Assembly (NCBI RefSeq): GCF_010723735.1
Contig: NZ_BLLB01000002.1
Span: 4,712,001-4,776,000, forward strand
From: Mycolicibacterium hippocampi
Lineage (GTDB): Bacteria; Actinomycetota; Actinomycetes; Mycobacteriales; Mycobacteriaceae
Length of the DNA stretch: 64,000 bases
Direction: 5' to 3'
How positions within the stretch are numbered: position 1 is the first letter of the stretch; every line of letters begins with the position of its first letter. The notes beneath the pieces were generated by a model. The model searched no databases, had not been told where the DNA came from, and saw only the letters and a list, made by a program, of their open reading frames with translations. The position numbers and the translations under genes are program-made. Below, one piece after another: positions 8,134 through 15,825 of this stretch.

Positions 8134-8877
8134 ATGCAGGTACTTGCCGAGGCCGAGGAACTGCCGAAGACGGCGAACATCAGGACCCAGCTGATAGCCC
8201 TGTGGACGACTCCGGTCATCGGCGCGATCCTGCTGGTCGCGTTCCTGGCCTTCCCCGGCTTCTTCCCGCCGATGTCGCCCACGATGTCCGCCGACGAGGT
8301 CGCGGCGTTCTATGCGGACAACACCGCGATGATCCGGTTCAGCATGATCACCTACAACCTCTGCGCCATCATGTTGTTGCCGTTCTTCATGGTGATCGTC
8401 GTGCAGATGAAGAGGATGGCCACCCAGAGCCACGCGTTGGCCTACTGCTATCTGACGGCCGTGGTCAGCGGCGCCACCATCTTCGCGTTGGCCGACATCT
8501 TCTACCTGGTCGCGGCGTTTCGCCCGGAGCGCAGCCCGGAGTTGCTGCTGTTGCTCAACGATCTGGCCTGGATCACATTGGTGGCCCCGGTCGGGATGCT
8601 CGTGGCGCAGAACCTGCTGCTCGCACTCGCCGTCTATCTGGATACCGGACCGAATCCCGTATTCGAGCGGTGGGTCGGTCATTTCGCGGTCGTGACCGGG
8701 TTGGCCATGGCACCGGCCGCGGCGGCCGCGGTGTTCCAGACCGGCCCGCTGGCCTGGGATGGTGCGATCTCGTTCTGGTTGCGTGCCGGCGCCTTCACCC
8801 TGTTCGTCGTGGTGATGTTCTTCGTGCTGCGTTCAGCGGTTCACCGGCAGGCCGTCGAGGAGGGCGTGGCGCGATGA
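8134..8877 (+). CDS. Six-span membrane protein of unknown function
   Basis: A 247-residue integral membrane protein with about six hydrophobic segments (roughly residues 21-43, 70-91, 103-126, 148-172, 183-203 and 214-236). It has conserved-looking turns MSPTMSADEVAAFYADN and VAAFRPERSPE. The next gene encodes a diverged paralog with the same topology (shared VAAFRP and GP-AW-G--SFW signatures). No catalytic motif was recognised. The first gene of an overlapping four-gene unit with cytochrome-oxidase-subunit-like proteins, so a role in a membrane redox complex is possible but unproven. The ATG was chosen because longer forms would run through the hairpin. Confidence 0.8.
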   Translation: MQVLAEAEELPKTANIRTQLIALWTTPVIGAILLVAFLAFPGFFPPMSPTMSADEVAAFYADNTAMIRFSMITYNLCAIMLLPFFMVIVVQMKRMATQSHALAYCYLTAVVSGATIFALADIFYLVAAFRPERSPELLLLLNDLAWITLVAPVGMLVAQNLLLALAVYLDTGPNPVFERWVGHFAVVTGLAMAPAAAAAVFQTGPLAWDGAISFWLRAGAFTLFVVVMFFVLRSAVHRQAVEEGVAR

Positions 8878-9632
8878 GCCCGGTGGTGTCACCGGACGCG
8901 ACGACCGCGTCGACCGGTCAGGAACCCGACACGACGAGCAAGCGTGACATCTGGATCGTCTTCTCGATCGTGCCGGCGTTCTACACTGCGTTCGGTGCGA
9001 TCTTCTTCCTGCTGGCCAGGACCATGCCGCCGCCGCGCCCGGACGTGACCACCGAGGAGAAGGTCGAATTCTTCACCGCCCACAGCCTGACGATCCAGAT
9101 CGGGTTCGGCATCCTGATCCTCATCGTGGGTGGCGCCGGGGTCGCCAACGGCATCGTCGTCTACCACATGAAACGCATGTCGGCGGGCTCGACTATGGCC
9201 TACGTGTACCTGGGCGGGATGGCCGTCGGCGCGCTTCCGGGTTGCCTGCTGGTCGCGTTCTGCTTCCTGGTCGCCGCCTTCCGCCCCGACCGCGATCCCG
9301 AGGTGCTGGCACTGCTCTACGACCTCGGGTGCCTTTCCTATGTCGGTTCGCTGGGTTGCTTCACCGCAGCATACTTCGGCTTCGCCATTGCGATCCTCTA
9401 CGACCGCAACAGAATATTCCCGAAATGGCTTGGCTACGTCACCATCTGGCAGATCGTCACCGAGATCGTGGCAGTACCGGTCTTCGTTGCACCGGCGGGT
9501 CCGTTCGCATGGAACGGCTCGATGTCGTTCTGGACCGGGACGGTGATCTTCGGCTTCTGGCTGTCGTGTGTGATCTTCTTCCTCAAGAAGGCCAACGAGG
9601 AGCAACCCGCCGACCAGGTCCCGCTGCCATGA
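8874..9632 (+). CDS. Six-span membrane protein, paralog of the preceding gene
   Basis: A 252-residue protein with a polar N-terminal tail of about 30 residues, followed by about six membrane spans. It aligns with its neighbour at several points (FRPDRDPEVLALLYDLG against FRPERSPELLLLLNDLA; GPFAWNGSMSFW against GPLAWDGAISFW), so the pair arose by tandem duplication. The ATG overlaps the upstream stop (ATGA), and its own stop overlaps the COX3-like start, indicating translational coupling. Function unknown. Confidence 0.8.
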   Translation: MSPVVSPDATTASTGQEPDTTSKRDIWIVFSIVPAFYTAFGAIFFLLARTMPPPRPDVTTEEKVEFFTAHSLTIQIGFGILILIVGGAGVANGIVVYHMKRMSAGSTMAYVYLGGMAVGALPGCLLVAFCFLVAAFRPDRDPEVLALLYDLGCLSYVGSLGCFTAAYFGFAIAILYDRNRIFPKWLGYVTIWQIVTEIVAVPVFVAPAGPFAWNGSMSFWTGTVIFGFWLSCVIFFLKKANEEQPADQVPLP

Positions 9633-10225
9633 CGGAGACGACTCAGACTGCCCCCCAGCGCGCCGAACGAGCGCCGGGCAACCACCTGCCCGGCGACGGC
9701 GCCATGTGGGTGATGGTGCTCGGCGACCTGATCATCTTCGGGTCGTACTTTCTGATCTTCATGGTGCACCGTGCGATGGCGCCACAGGAATTCCTCGAGG
9801 CGCAGCAGCATCTGAACCTCAACGTCGGCGTCCTCAACACCCTTGTGTTGCTGACGAGTTCGTGGTTCGTAGCGCGCAGCGTGGTGGCGGCCCGCAGTGG
9901 TGACCACGATGCAGCGATCCGCCTGACCTACGCCGGCGCCGGATGCGGAGCGCTGTTCATCGGGATCAAGGCCTACGAGTGGACGACGAAGGTCGCCGAG
10001 GGGCACACGATGGCGGGCAGCGAGTTCTTCATGTTCTACTACATGCTCACCGGCGTGCACCTGTTCCATGTGACGCTCGGGCTGCTGCTCATGGGAATTG
10101 TTGTGCGGGAACTACGAAACCCTCACAAGCGCCGGATGTCGATGGTCGAGTCCAGCGCGACCTACTGGCACATGGTCGACCTTCTCTGGGTCGTCATCTT
10201 CGGCCTGCTCTACGTGATGAGGTGA
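9629..10225 (+). CDS. Cytochrome c oxidase subunit III-like protein (NorE-like)
   Basis: A 198-residue five-span membrane protein of the heme-copper oxidase subunit III family. Signatures are MWVMVLGDLIIFGSYF near the N-terminus, a fourth span GVHLFHVTLG, and the C-terminal YWHMVDLLWVVIF typical of COX3. It lacks the extra helices of full-size subunit III and, with the COX4-like protein after it, resembles NorE/NorF-type accessory pairs. No catalytic oxidase subunit I or II is present in the window. The ATG overlaps the preceding stop by 4 bases. Confidence 0.85.
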   Translation: MTETTQTAPQRAERAPGNHLPGDGAMWVMVLGDLIIFGSYFLIFMVHRAMAPQEFLEAQQHLNLNVGVLNTLVLLTSSWFVARSVVAARSGDHDAAIRLTYAGAGCGALFIGIKAYEWTTKVAEGHTMAGSEFFMFYYMLTGVHLFHVTLGLLLMGIVVRELRNPHKRRMSMVESSATYWHMVDLLWVVIFGLLYVMR

Positions 10226-10524
10226 GCGGGTTGACCACGAGCACCGATTCTCCAGAGCGCTCCACACGTGCCATCACCGCCGCCTGGCTCGTCCTCTCGG
10301 CGATCACAGTGGTCTCGTGGTGGCTGGCTCCGGGGCATTCCGAAGACCACGCGAGCGCCAGCGTGCCCATCACCGTCACCGCGATTCTGCTCGGGTTCAT
10401 CAAAGGCCGCGTGATCATCCGGTATTTCATGGAGGTCCGCGACGCCCCGCGGTGGCTGCGTCACAGCACCGACCTGTGGCTCGCGGCGCTGTGGGGGGCG
10501 GTGCTGGTCATCTATCTCTGGTGA
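10222..10524 (+). CDS. Cytochrome c oxidase subunit IV-like small protein (NorF-like)
   Basis: A 100-residue protein with three hydrophobic segments. The central segment (LLGFIKGRVIIRYFMEVRDAP) is characteristic of prokaryotic COX4/NorF proteins. The GTG start overlaps the COX3-like stop (GTGA). The last gene of the four-gene membrane operon; its 3' end overlaps the 3' end of the convergent TetR gene by 13 bp. Confidence 0.8.
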   Translation: MSGLTTSTDSPERSTRAITAAWLVLSAITVVSWWLAPGHSEDHASASVPITVTAILLGFIKGRVIIRYFMEVRDAPRWLRHSTDLWLAALWGAVLVIYLW

Positions 10525-11153
10525 GCGGGGTCGTCGACGGCGACCGGGGCGGCGGGCGTCACACCCGCTTCTGGTTCACCCTCGAGGCGCCTCAGCCACC
10601 CCTCGCAGAAGGCGAAGGTCTCCTCGTGACCGGTGGACATGCCGAGCGCACGTTCCATCACCAGCGCCTGCGACACGCTCGTCGCGAACACCGTCCACAC
10701 CACCGGGGGGACGTCGGTGGCGTCGATGCCATGGCTCCGAAGTGCAGCGGCGATGGCCTTGTTCTGCTCGTCACGGAACCGCTCGGCGTAGTAGACGATC
10801 TCCGCGCGCAGGGCCTTGCGGTGGTTGGCCAGTCCCATGAACTCCATGGTCAGCCTCGTGGCCTCGGGAGCCGTGCTGAACCGCCACAGCGCCCACAGCG
10901 GCTGCGGCGACTGCAACGCGGTGGCGAGCACCTTGAGACCCTCTTCGGCTCTGCGGTGGAACACCGCCAGGAACAGGTCTTCCATGGTGCGGAAGTAGTA
11001 ATGCACCAGCTGCGGCTTCAATCCCGCCTGGTCGGCCACCCGGCGTGAAGTCACCGCCGCGTAGCCCTCCTGGATCAGCAGCTGTTCGGCAGCATCGAGC
11101 AACACGACACGGTTCTTCGCGTCCGGCGCCCCGATCCGTCGCGGCGATGCCAT
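10512..11153 (-). CDS. TetR family transcriptional regulator
   Basis: A 213-residue repressor-like protein. The N-terminal helix-turn-helix is at about residues 34-54 (VTSRRVADQAGLKPQLVHYYF), followed by an all-helical ligand-binding domain. The ATG at 11153 is preferred to 11174 because AGGAG lies six bases upstream. It is divergent from a P450 gene, with a 22-bp palindrome at 11227-11248 in between, so it probably controls itself and the P450. The C-terminal tail is Ala/Pro-rich. Whether it also reads the GAGAAT-N3-ATTCTC sites cannot be decided from sequence; its own promoter carries a different palindrome. Confidence 0.9.
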   Translation of the reverse strand: MASPRRIGAPDAKNRVVLLDAAEQLLIQEGYAAVTSRRVADQAGLKPQLVHYYFRTMEDLFLAVFHRRAEEGLKVLATALQSPQPLWALWRFSTAPEATRLTMEFMGLANHRKALRAEIVYYAERFRDEQNKAIAAALRSHGIDATDVPPVVWTVFATSVSQALVMERALGMSTGHEETFAFCEGWLRRLEGEPEAGVTPAAPVAVDDPAHQR

Positions 11154-11226
11154 GCCCAACTCCTGCTTCCCCAACTCGCGCTCATTGCCTGCGTGTCGCT
11201 TCGATCTTGACCCTAACTCTTACCTC

Positions 11227-11248
11227 ATGCTAAGCAGGTGCTCAGCAT
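11227..11248. promoter_or_regulatory. 22-bp palindrome between divergent tetR and P450 genes
   Basis: ATGCTAAGCAG followed by GTGCTCAGCAT. The halves are inverted repeats with two mismatches, and each contains its own palindromic core TGCT-A/C-AGCA. The site sits centrally in the 166-bp divergent intergenic region, which is the standard place for a TetR operator. Confidence 0.65.
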
Positions 11249-11319
11249 TTTCGCGAAACCATCAAAACTGAGCGAATCAGCCCATCCCTCGATCAGCATG
11301 GCCCGGGAGGCACCAGCAC

Positions 11320-12609
11320 ATGAGCGACTTCGACACGATCGATTACTTCACCGATCAGTCTCTTGTGCCGGACCCGCACCCGTATTTCGACCATCTGCGC
11401 AGCAAATGCCCGGTGGTGCGGGAACCCAACTACGGCGTGCTGGCCATCACCGGCTACGACGAGGCCGCGACCGTCCTCAAGGACCCCGACACGTTTTCGT
11501 CGTGTATCGCCGTGGCCGGTCCGTTCCCGCCGCTGCCGTTCACACCCGAGGGCGACGACATCACCGAGCAGATCACGGCTCACCGATCACAGATGCCGAT
11601 GTTCGAGCACATGGTCACCATGGACCCGCCCGAACACACCAACGCGCGTTCGCTGCTCAACCGCCTACTCACCCCCAGTCGGTTGAAGGAGAACGAGGAC
11701 TTCATGTGGCGACTGGCCGACGAGGTCCTCGATGACATCATCGGCAGGGACCCTGTCGGCAAGTGCGAGTTCCTGAGCGCATACGCAAAACCGTTCTCGC
11801 TGTTGGTGATCGCCGACCTGCTCGGCGTACCGCAGGCCGACCACGAGGAGTTCCGCACCGTGCTCGGCTCCCCGCGGCCCGGCGCGGTCGTCGGCTCGCT
11901 CGACCACAGCGACCTCGTCGGCCTCAACCCGCTGGAATGGCTCGACGACAAGTTCGTCGGCTACCTCGAAGACCGCCGCGAATCCCCCCGCGACGACGTG
12001 CTGACGGCGCTCGCCACCGCGAAGTACCCCGATGGGTCGACGCCTCCGGTGCTCGAGGTGGCACGGTCTGCGACATTCCTGTTCGCCGCGGGCCAAGAGA
12101 CGACCACCAAGCTGCTCTCCGCCTCGCTACGGGTGCTCGGCGACCATCCAGACATCCAGGAGACCCTGCGTCACGACCGCAGTCGCATCCCGGTGTTCGT
12201 GGAAGAGGCACTGCGAATGGACGCCCCCGTCAAAAGCCAGTTCCGGCTCGCGAAGAAGAACACCACCGTCGGGGACATGGACGTGCCGGCGGGCACCACG
12301 TTGATGGTCTGCCCCGGAGCGGTGAACCGGGACCCCAAACGATTCGAGCATCCCCACGAGTTCGACCTGAACCGCAAGAACGTCCGGGAGCACATCGCGT
12401 TCGGCCGGGGCGTGCATTCCTGCCCGGGAGGCCCGCTGGCCCGCGTCGAGGGGCGCGTCTCCATGGAGCGCATCCTGGACCGGATGGGCGACATCGCGAT
12501 CGATGCCGAACGGCATGGCCCCGCCGACGATCGCAGCTACAACTACGAGCCCACCTTCATCCTTCGGGGCCTGACCGAGTTGAACATCACGTTCACCCCG
12601 CAGGGGTAG
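11320..12609 (+). CDS. Cytochrome P450
   Basis: A 429-residue soluble bacterial P450 monooxygenase. The I-helix oxygen-activation motif AAGQETTT lies near residue 258, the K-helix ExxR is EEALRM, and the heme loop is FGRGVHSCPG with axial thiolate Cys368. It is similar throughout to the P450 encoded at 52890-54173 (shared TFSSC, PTHTN/PEHTN and FGRG-HSCPG segments), so the two are paralogs. No ferredoxin gene is adjacent. It is divergent from tetR, and a hairpin beginning 8 bases after the stop probably ends the transcript. Substrate unknown. Confidence 0.92.
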   Translation: MSDFDTIDYFTDQSLVPDPHPYFDHLRSKCPVVREPNYGVLAITGYDEAATVLKDPDTFSSCIAVAGPFPPLPFTPEGDDITEQITAHRSQMPMFEHMVTMDPPEHTNARSLLNRLLTPSRLKENEDFMWRLADEVLDDIIGRDPVGKCEFLSAYAKPFSLLVIADLLGVPQADHEEFRTVLGSPRPGAVVGSLDHSDLVGLNPLEWLDDKFVGYLEDRRESPRDDVLTALATAKYPDGSTPPVLEVARSATFLFAAGQETTTKLLSASLRVLGDHPDIQETLRHDRSRIPVFVEEALRMDAPVKSQFRLAKKNTTVGDMDVPAGTTLMVCPGAVNRDPKRFEHPHEFDLNRKNVREHIAFGRGVHSCPGGPLARVEGRVSMERILDRMGDIAIDAERHGPADDRSYNYEPTFILRGLTELNITFTPQG

Positions 12610-12616
12610 CCCCACC

Positions 12617-12685
12617 TTCCGCCGGAATTGCATTCCAGCAGGCGCTCACTCGCAGATCGACGCCTGGAATACCGTTCCGGCGGAA
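12617..12685. terminator. Imperfect long hairpin after a P450 gene
   Basis: 22-nt arms (12617-12638 and 12664-12685) pair except for four central bases; the loop is 25 nt. The stem begins eight bases after the P450 stop. No U-tract follows, as is usual for mycobacterial hairpin terminators. Each arm also contains a short GGAAT-N3-like palindrome. Confidence 0.6.
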
Positions 12686-12757
12686 AGGGGGCGGGCGGGA
12701 AGGGGGCGAGCCGGCCAATCCGGGCACACGACGGGAAGCGTGTTCTAAGATTTGGAA

Positions 12758-13198
12758 ATGCTGTTCTGCAAACCGCTTCCACTTGTCGCTGCGACCGCGG
12801 CCGGCTTGCTCGCAGCCAGTGCCGTGCTCGCCGATGTGCGCGCCGAAGCCCAACCGGCCCTGCACCACGTGCGCTACACCGTGGGGGCCAGTCAGGACAT
12901 CGCGAACGCGGAGATTTACTACCGCGACACCCAGCCGCCGAGCTGGGCCGAGTACAGCCACAACACCTACCTCTACACGCCCAACGCCGAAGCCAACCTC
13001 GGGCCGGGTCAGCCGTGGGTGCTCGAAGCCATGCTGGCCGACCCGGAGGACTGGGCGATGGTCGTCGTCGGCCTACCGGGGCCCACCACCGCGCCGCTCG
13101 CGGAACCGGGCTTCGTCTGCGAACTGCGTGTCGACGATGTCGTGGTGGCGACCGACTCGGGCACCAAGGGCGCACTCTGTTCGCTGCGCAGTTGGTGA
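12758..13198 (+). CDS. Small exported protein of unknown function
   Basis: A 146-residue protein with a classical signal peptide (hydrophobic LVAATAAGLLAASAVLA, cleavage probably near ADVRA). The mature domain ends in CELRVDDVVVATDSGTKGALCSLRSW; the two cysteines probably form a disulfide. Small mycobacterial secreted proteins often carry this kind of C-terminal signature. The ATG at 12758 was chosen, although a TTG two codons upstream is possible; no strong ribosome-binding site is visible. No function can be assigned. Confidence 0.75.
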   Translation: MLFCKPLPLVAATAAGLLAASAVLADVRAEAQPALHHVRYTVGASQDIANAEIYYRDTQPPSWAEYSHNTYLYTPNAEANLGPGQPWVLEAMLADPEDWAMVVVGLPGPTTAPLAEPGFVCELRVDDVVVATDSGTKGALCSLRSW

Positions 13199-13213
13199 CT
13201 CTGCTCTTGATGA

Positions 13214-13642
13214 TTACTGGGGTGGCGGATTGCCGCCGCCCACCGACTGATCGCCGCGGGCCCAGTAGGACCGGTTGTCCTTCGCCACGCAGGTGAGGAA
13301 GAGCCCGTCCGGCGCCTGGGCCACTTCGCCTTCGAGGCTCGGGCACAGGGCACCCTCGTTCTTGATGCCGTGCATCTCGGGGGACCGGAACCATCGCGGC
13401 TCATATCGCCGCGGCGAGCCACAGAACACCAGCCGACCCCAGTCGGTCACCCCGAAGACGTAGTAGGTGGTGTTGTTGCAGTACGACCCCAGCACGATGT
13501 TGGGCGCGATTCCGGGCGTGCAGTTGGGGTAGTTGCATTCGGCCCCTGGTGGTGGCGGGGGTGGTTGAGCGGCCGCGGGCGGGGCGGCGAGAACCCACGC
13601 GGGACCCGCCAGGGCAGCCATCGCTGCAACAAGGAAACGCAC
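13214..13642 (-). CDS. Small exported proline- and cysteine-containing protein
   Basis: A 142-residue protein with an N-terminal signal sequence (FLVAAMAALAGPAWVLAAPPAAA), then a proline run and a domain with six cysteines (CNYPNC, SYCNN, VFCGS, LCPS, LTC), suggesting disulfide-stabilised structure outside the cell. The start is GTG at 13642. It is convergent with the upstream exported gene, 15 bases apart, and divergent from the next. Family not recognised. Confidence 0.75.
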   Translation of the reverse strand: MRFLVAAMAALAGPAWVLAAPPAAAQPPPPPPGAECNYPNCTPGIAPNIVLGSYCNNTTYYVFGVTDWGRLVFCGSPRRYEPRWFRSPEMHGIKNEGALCPSLEGEVAQAPDGLFLTCVAKDNRSYWARGDQSVGGGNPPPQ

Positions 13643-13662
13643 CCCATCATTTTTCCATGTGC

Positions 13663-13677
13663 GGGAACGAAATTCTC
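13663..13677. promoter_or_regulatory. Weak operator candidate GGGAAC-GAA-ATTCTC
   Basis: One intact ATTCTC half and a degenerate partner, between two divergent exported-protein genes (13642 minus, 13721 plus). It is the weakest member of the motif family together with 28781-28795. Confidence 0.3.
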
Positions 13678-13720
13678 ACTTTTGGAGAGCATTCCTCCAG
13701 TGCCGATTAGGCTGGGTCTC

Positions 13721-14242
13721 ATGCGCGCAGCACGTGTGATGAGCAGCCTTGCCGCGACGACGGTAGCCGTCGTCGGAAGTCTAGGCGCTGCACCGACGGC
13801 TCAGGCAACGGATTTCGGGGTGAACATTTCCGGAACATGGGAGGTGTTCTCCGACGGCGAATGGGCGCGGACCAACGAGGTTCTCATCGACCAACTGTCG
13901 GTGCGGGAGACCTGGACCGTCAACGTGTCCTGTGTGAGTCCGATCGAGTGCACCGGCGAGGTCACCAGCAGCCTCGGGTGGACAGGAACAGCCCGACTGC
14001 CGGGGGACTACTGGTTCATCGAACGCGATGTGCCGAACTGGATGCCCTGCCCCAACGGAACATTCGCCACGGGTCACCAGAAGTTCATCATGTGGGGCGT
14101 CGACCGCAACACCGAGGAACGACTGACCAAGAACTTCACCTACATGGCGGGACGCAACGTCACCAAGAGCGACAGCGGCGCGTGCGGCGTCAACACCCCG
14201 AAGGTGATCGAACTTCCGGTGTCGGCGCAGAAAGTCAGCTAG
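13721..14242 (+). CDS. Small exported protein of unknown function
   Basis: A 173-residue protein with a signal peptide (VMSSLAATTVAVVGSLGAAPTAQA). The mature domain begins with the ISGTWEVFSDGEWARTNEV segment and contains four or more cysteines (SCVSPIEC, PCPNG, ACGVN). The start-of-domain pattern (GTW...FSDGxWA) is common among mycobacterial secreted hypothetical proteins. The ATG at 13721 is the first in-frame start with a plausible signal peptide. Its 3' end is 8 bases from the end of mceF, which is convergent. Confidence 0.78.
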   Translation: MRAARVMSSLAATTVAVVGSLGAAPTAQATDFGVNISGTWEVFSDGEWARTNEVLIDQLSVRETWTVNVSCVSPIECTGEVTSSLGWTGTARLPGDYWFIERDVPNWMPCPNGTFATGHQKFIMWGVDRNTEERLTKNFTYMAGRNVTKSDSGACGVNTPKVIELPVSAQKVS

Positions 14243-14250
14243 CTCGCCGC

Positions 14251-15825
14251 TCAGGTCGGCAGCAGATCCTTCCATGTCTTCGGGGCGGGCCCGGTCGCCA
14301 CCTGCTGCAGCGCACCGTCCGCGGTCAGGTACTGGCCCGTTTCCGGGTTGTAGTGAGCGGTGGCCACCGATGGCCCGCCAGATGCGTTGCCGTCGAACGC
14401 ACTCGGCGCAGCCGGCACTGCCTGACCGGGAGCCGACGGCCCCAGCGGCAGTGGGGGCGGCGACGGGGCCAGCTCGGGTGATCCCTGCGGTGTTCCGGAC
14501 GGGGCCGCGCCGGGCGGCAGCGGAGTCCCCTCCGTCGGCGCGAAGATCCGCTCCTCGAAGTCGACCCGGTCATCGAGCGGAAGTCCCTGTGAGACCAGGT
14601 TGGGGTCGAACGGATACGGGCCGAGCAGATGATCGCGCATCGCCAACGGCTGATATCCCCTGGGGTCGTTGCAGAGCTCGACGGTAGGCGCCCGCTTGCC
14701 GGGATGCTCGATGCAGGGGTAGTTGCGGGCCCCGCGAACGTTGAGCGGAGAATCCTGGGGCAGCTTGCAGTACAAGCCGTCAGGGGTGTCGATCGTCGTC
14801 TCGTCTTCGGGTGATCGCCACTGTGACGGCGGCAGAAATCCGGTGGTACACGGGTTCGGATCGCTGATGGTCAACGCGAAATCGCCTGCGGGCAAACCCG
14901 TCGGGTTGTTCTTCGGCAGCCCGAAGGACTGCTGCGCTGCGATGATGCCCGGAAAGACCACCAGCAGTTGCTCGATCGACGGGTTGTAGGTGAGCAGGAC
15001 CTGGCTCACCGTGGTGAGGTTGGCCAGCAGGATCGGCAGGGTGGGCTTGACCTGATCGAGCAGCGAGCTGACCTCCTGGGCGAAGCCGGGGCCGCTCTGC
15101 AGAATCGCACGCAATTGCGGATCGTTCTGCACGACCTGCGCGGTGACCCCCGACAGGCTGCGCGCCCACGTCCGGATCGCATCGGTCGTCTCGGCCTGCG
15201 ATTCCAGAAGTGGACCGATGTCATCGACCAGCGCGCGGGTCTCGCCGGAGGCGTCGTTGATCCTGTCGGTCACCTCGGACGCGGAGTCCAGCAGCGATCC
15301 GAACTCCGGGCCCGCCCCGTTGAACGCCTTGAACGTCTCATCGAGAAGGTCGGGAATCCGGTCCTTGGGCAGACTCTCCACCAGCGCGCTGAGCTGATCG
15401 AGCATCGGACCGACCTGTTGCGGAACTGTGCTGGCCGACATCGGAATTCGCGATCCGTCTTCCAGGAACGGTCCGGAGTCGGTATTCGGACGCAGATCCA
15501 CGTACTGCTCGCCGACAGCCGAGACGCTGAGCACCTCGGCCGCAAGATCGGCAGGGATCTTCGGCGACGTTTCCAGTGACAGAGTCGCTTCGGCACCGTT
15601 CTCGGTCAGCGCCACGTCGGTGACCTTGCCGACCTGCACCCCGCGGTACGTGACATTGCTGAACCGGTAGAGACCGCCGGAGGCAGGCAGTTCCAGCTTC
15701 ACGGTCAGACGGCCGACACCGAGCAGGGTGGGCACCTGCATGTAGGCGAAGATCATCACCCCCACGCCGACGATCGACGCGATGGTGAAGATGATCAACT
15801 GGGTTCGGACGAAACGAGTCAGCAT
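14251..15825 (-). CDS. mceF: Mce family protein MceF
   Basis: A 524-residue substrate-binding subunit of the Mce lipid importer. The N-terminal membrane anchor is at about residues 8-29 (LIIFTIASIVGVGVMIFAYM), the MCE domain spans about 38-115 (TYRGVQVGKVTDVAL), a long helical coil follows, and a Pro/Ala-rich C-terminal tail ends HYNPETGQYLTADGALQQV. Mce A-F proteins assemble as a hetero-hexameric tunnel across the envelope above a YrbE permease. The ATG overlaps the mceE stop (TGATG). It is the last gene of the 12-gene operon; no mas gene follows it, which is unusual. Confidence 0.93.
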   Translation of the reverse strand: MLTRFVRTQLIIFTIASIVGVGVMIFAYMQVPTLLGVGRLTVKLELPASGGLYRFSNVTYRGVQVGKVTDVALTENGAEATLSLETSPKIPADLAAEVLSVSAVGEQYVDLRPNTDSGPFLEDGSRIPMSASTVPQQVGPMLDQLSALVESLPKDRIPDLLDETFKAFNGAGPEFGSLLDSASEVTDRINDASGETRALVDDIGPLLESQAETTDAIRTWARSLSGVTAQVVQNDPQLRAILQSGPGFAQEVSSLLDQVKPTLPILLANLTTVSQVLLTYNPSIEQLLVVFPGIIAAQQSFGLPKNNPTGLPAGDFALTISDPNPCTTGFLPPSQWRSPEDETTIDTPDGLYCKLPQDSPLNVRGARNYPCIEHPGKRAPTVELCNDPRGYQPLAMRDHLLGPYPFDPNLVSQGLPLDDRVDFEERIFAPTEGTPLPPGAAPSGTPQGSPELAPSPPPLPLGPSAPGQAVPAAPSAFDGNASGGPSVATAHYNPETGQYLTADGALQQVATGPAPKTWKDLLPT

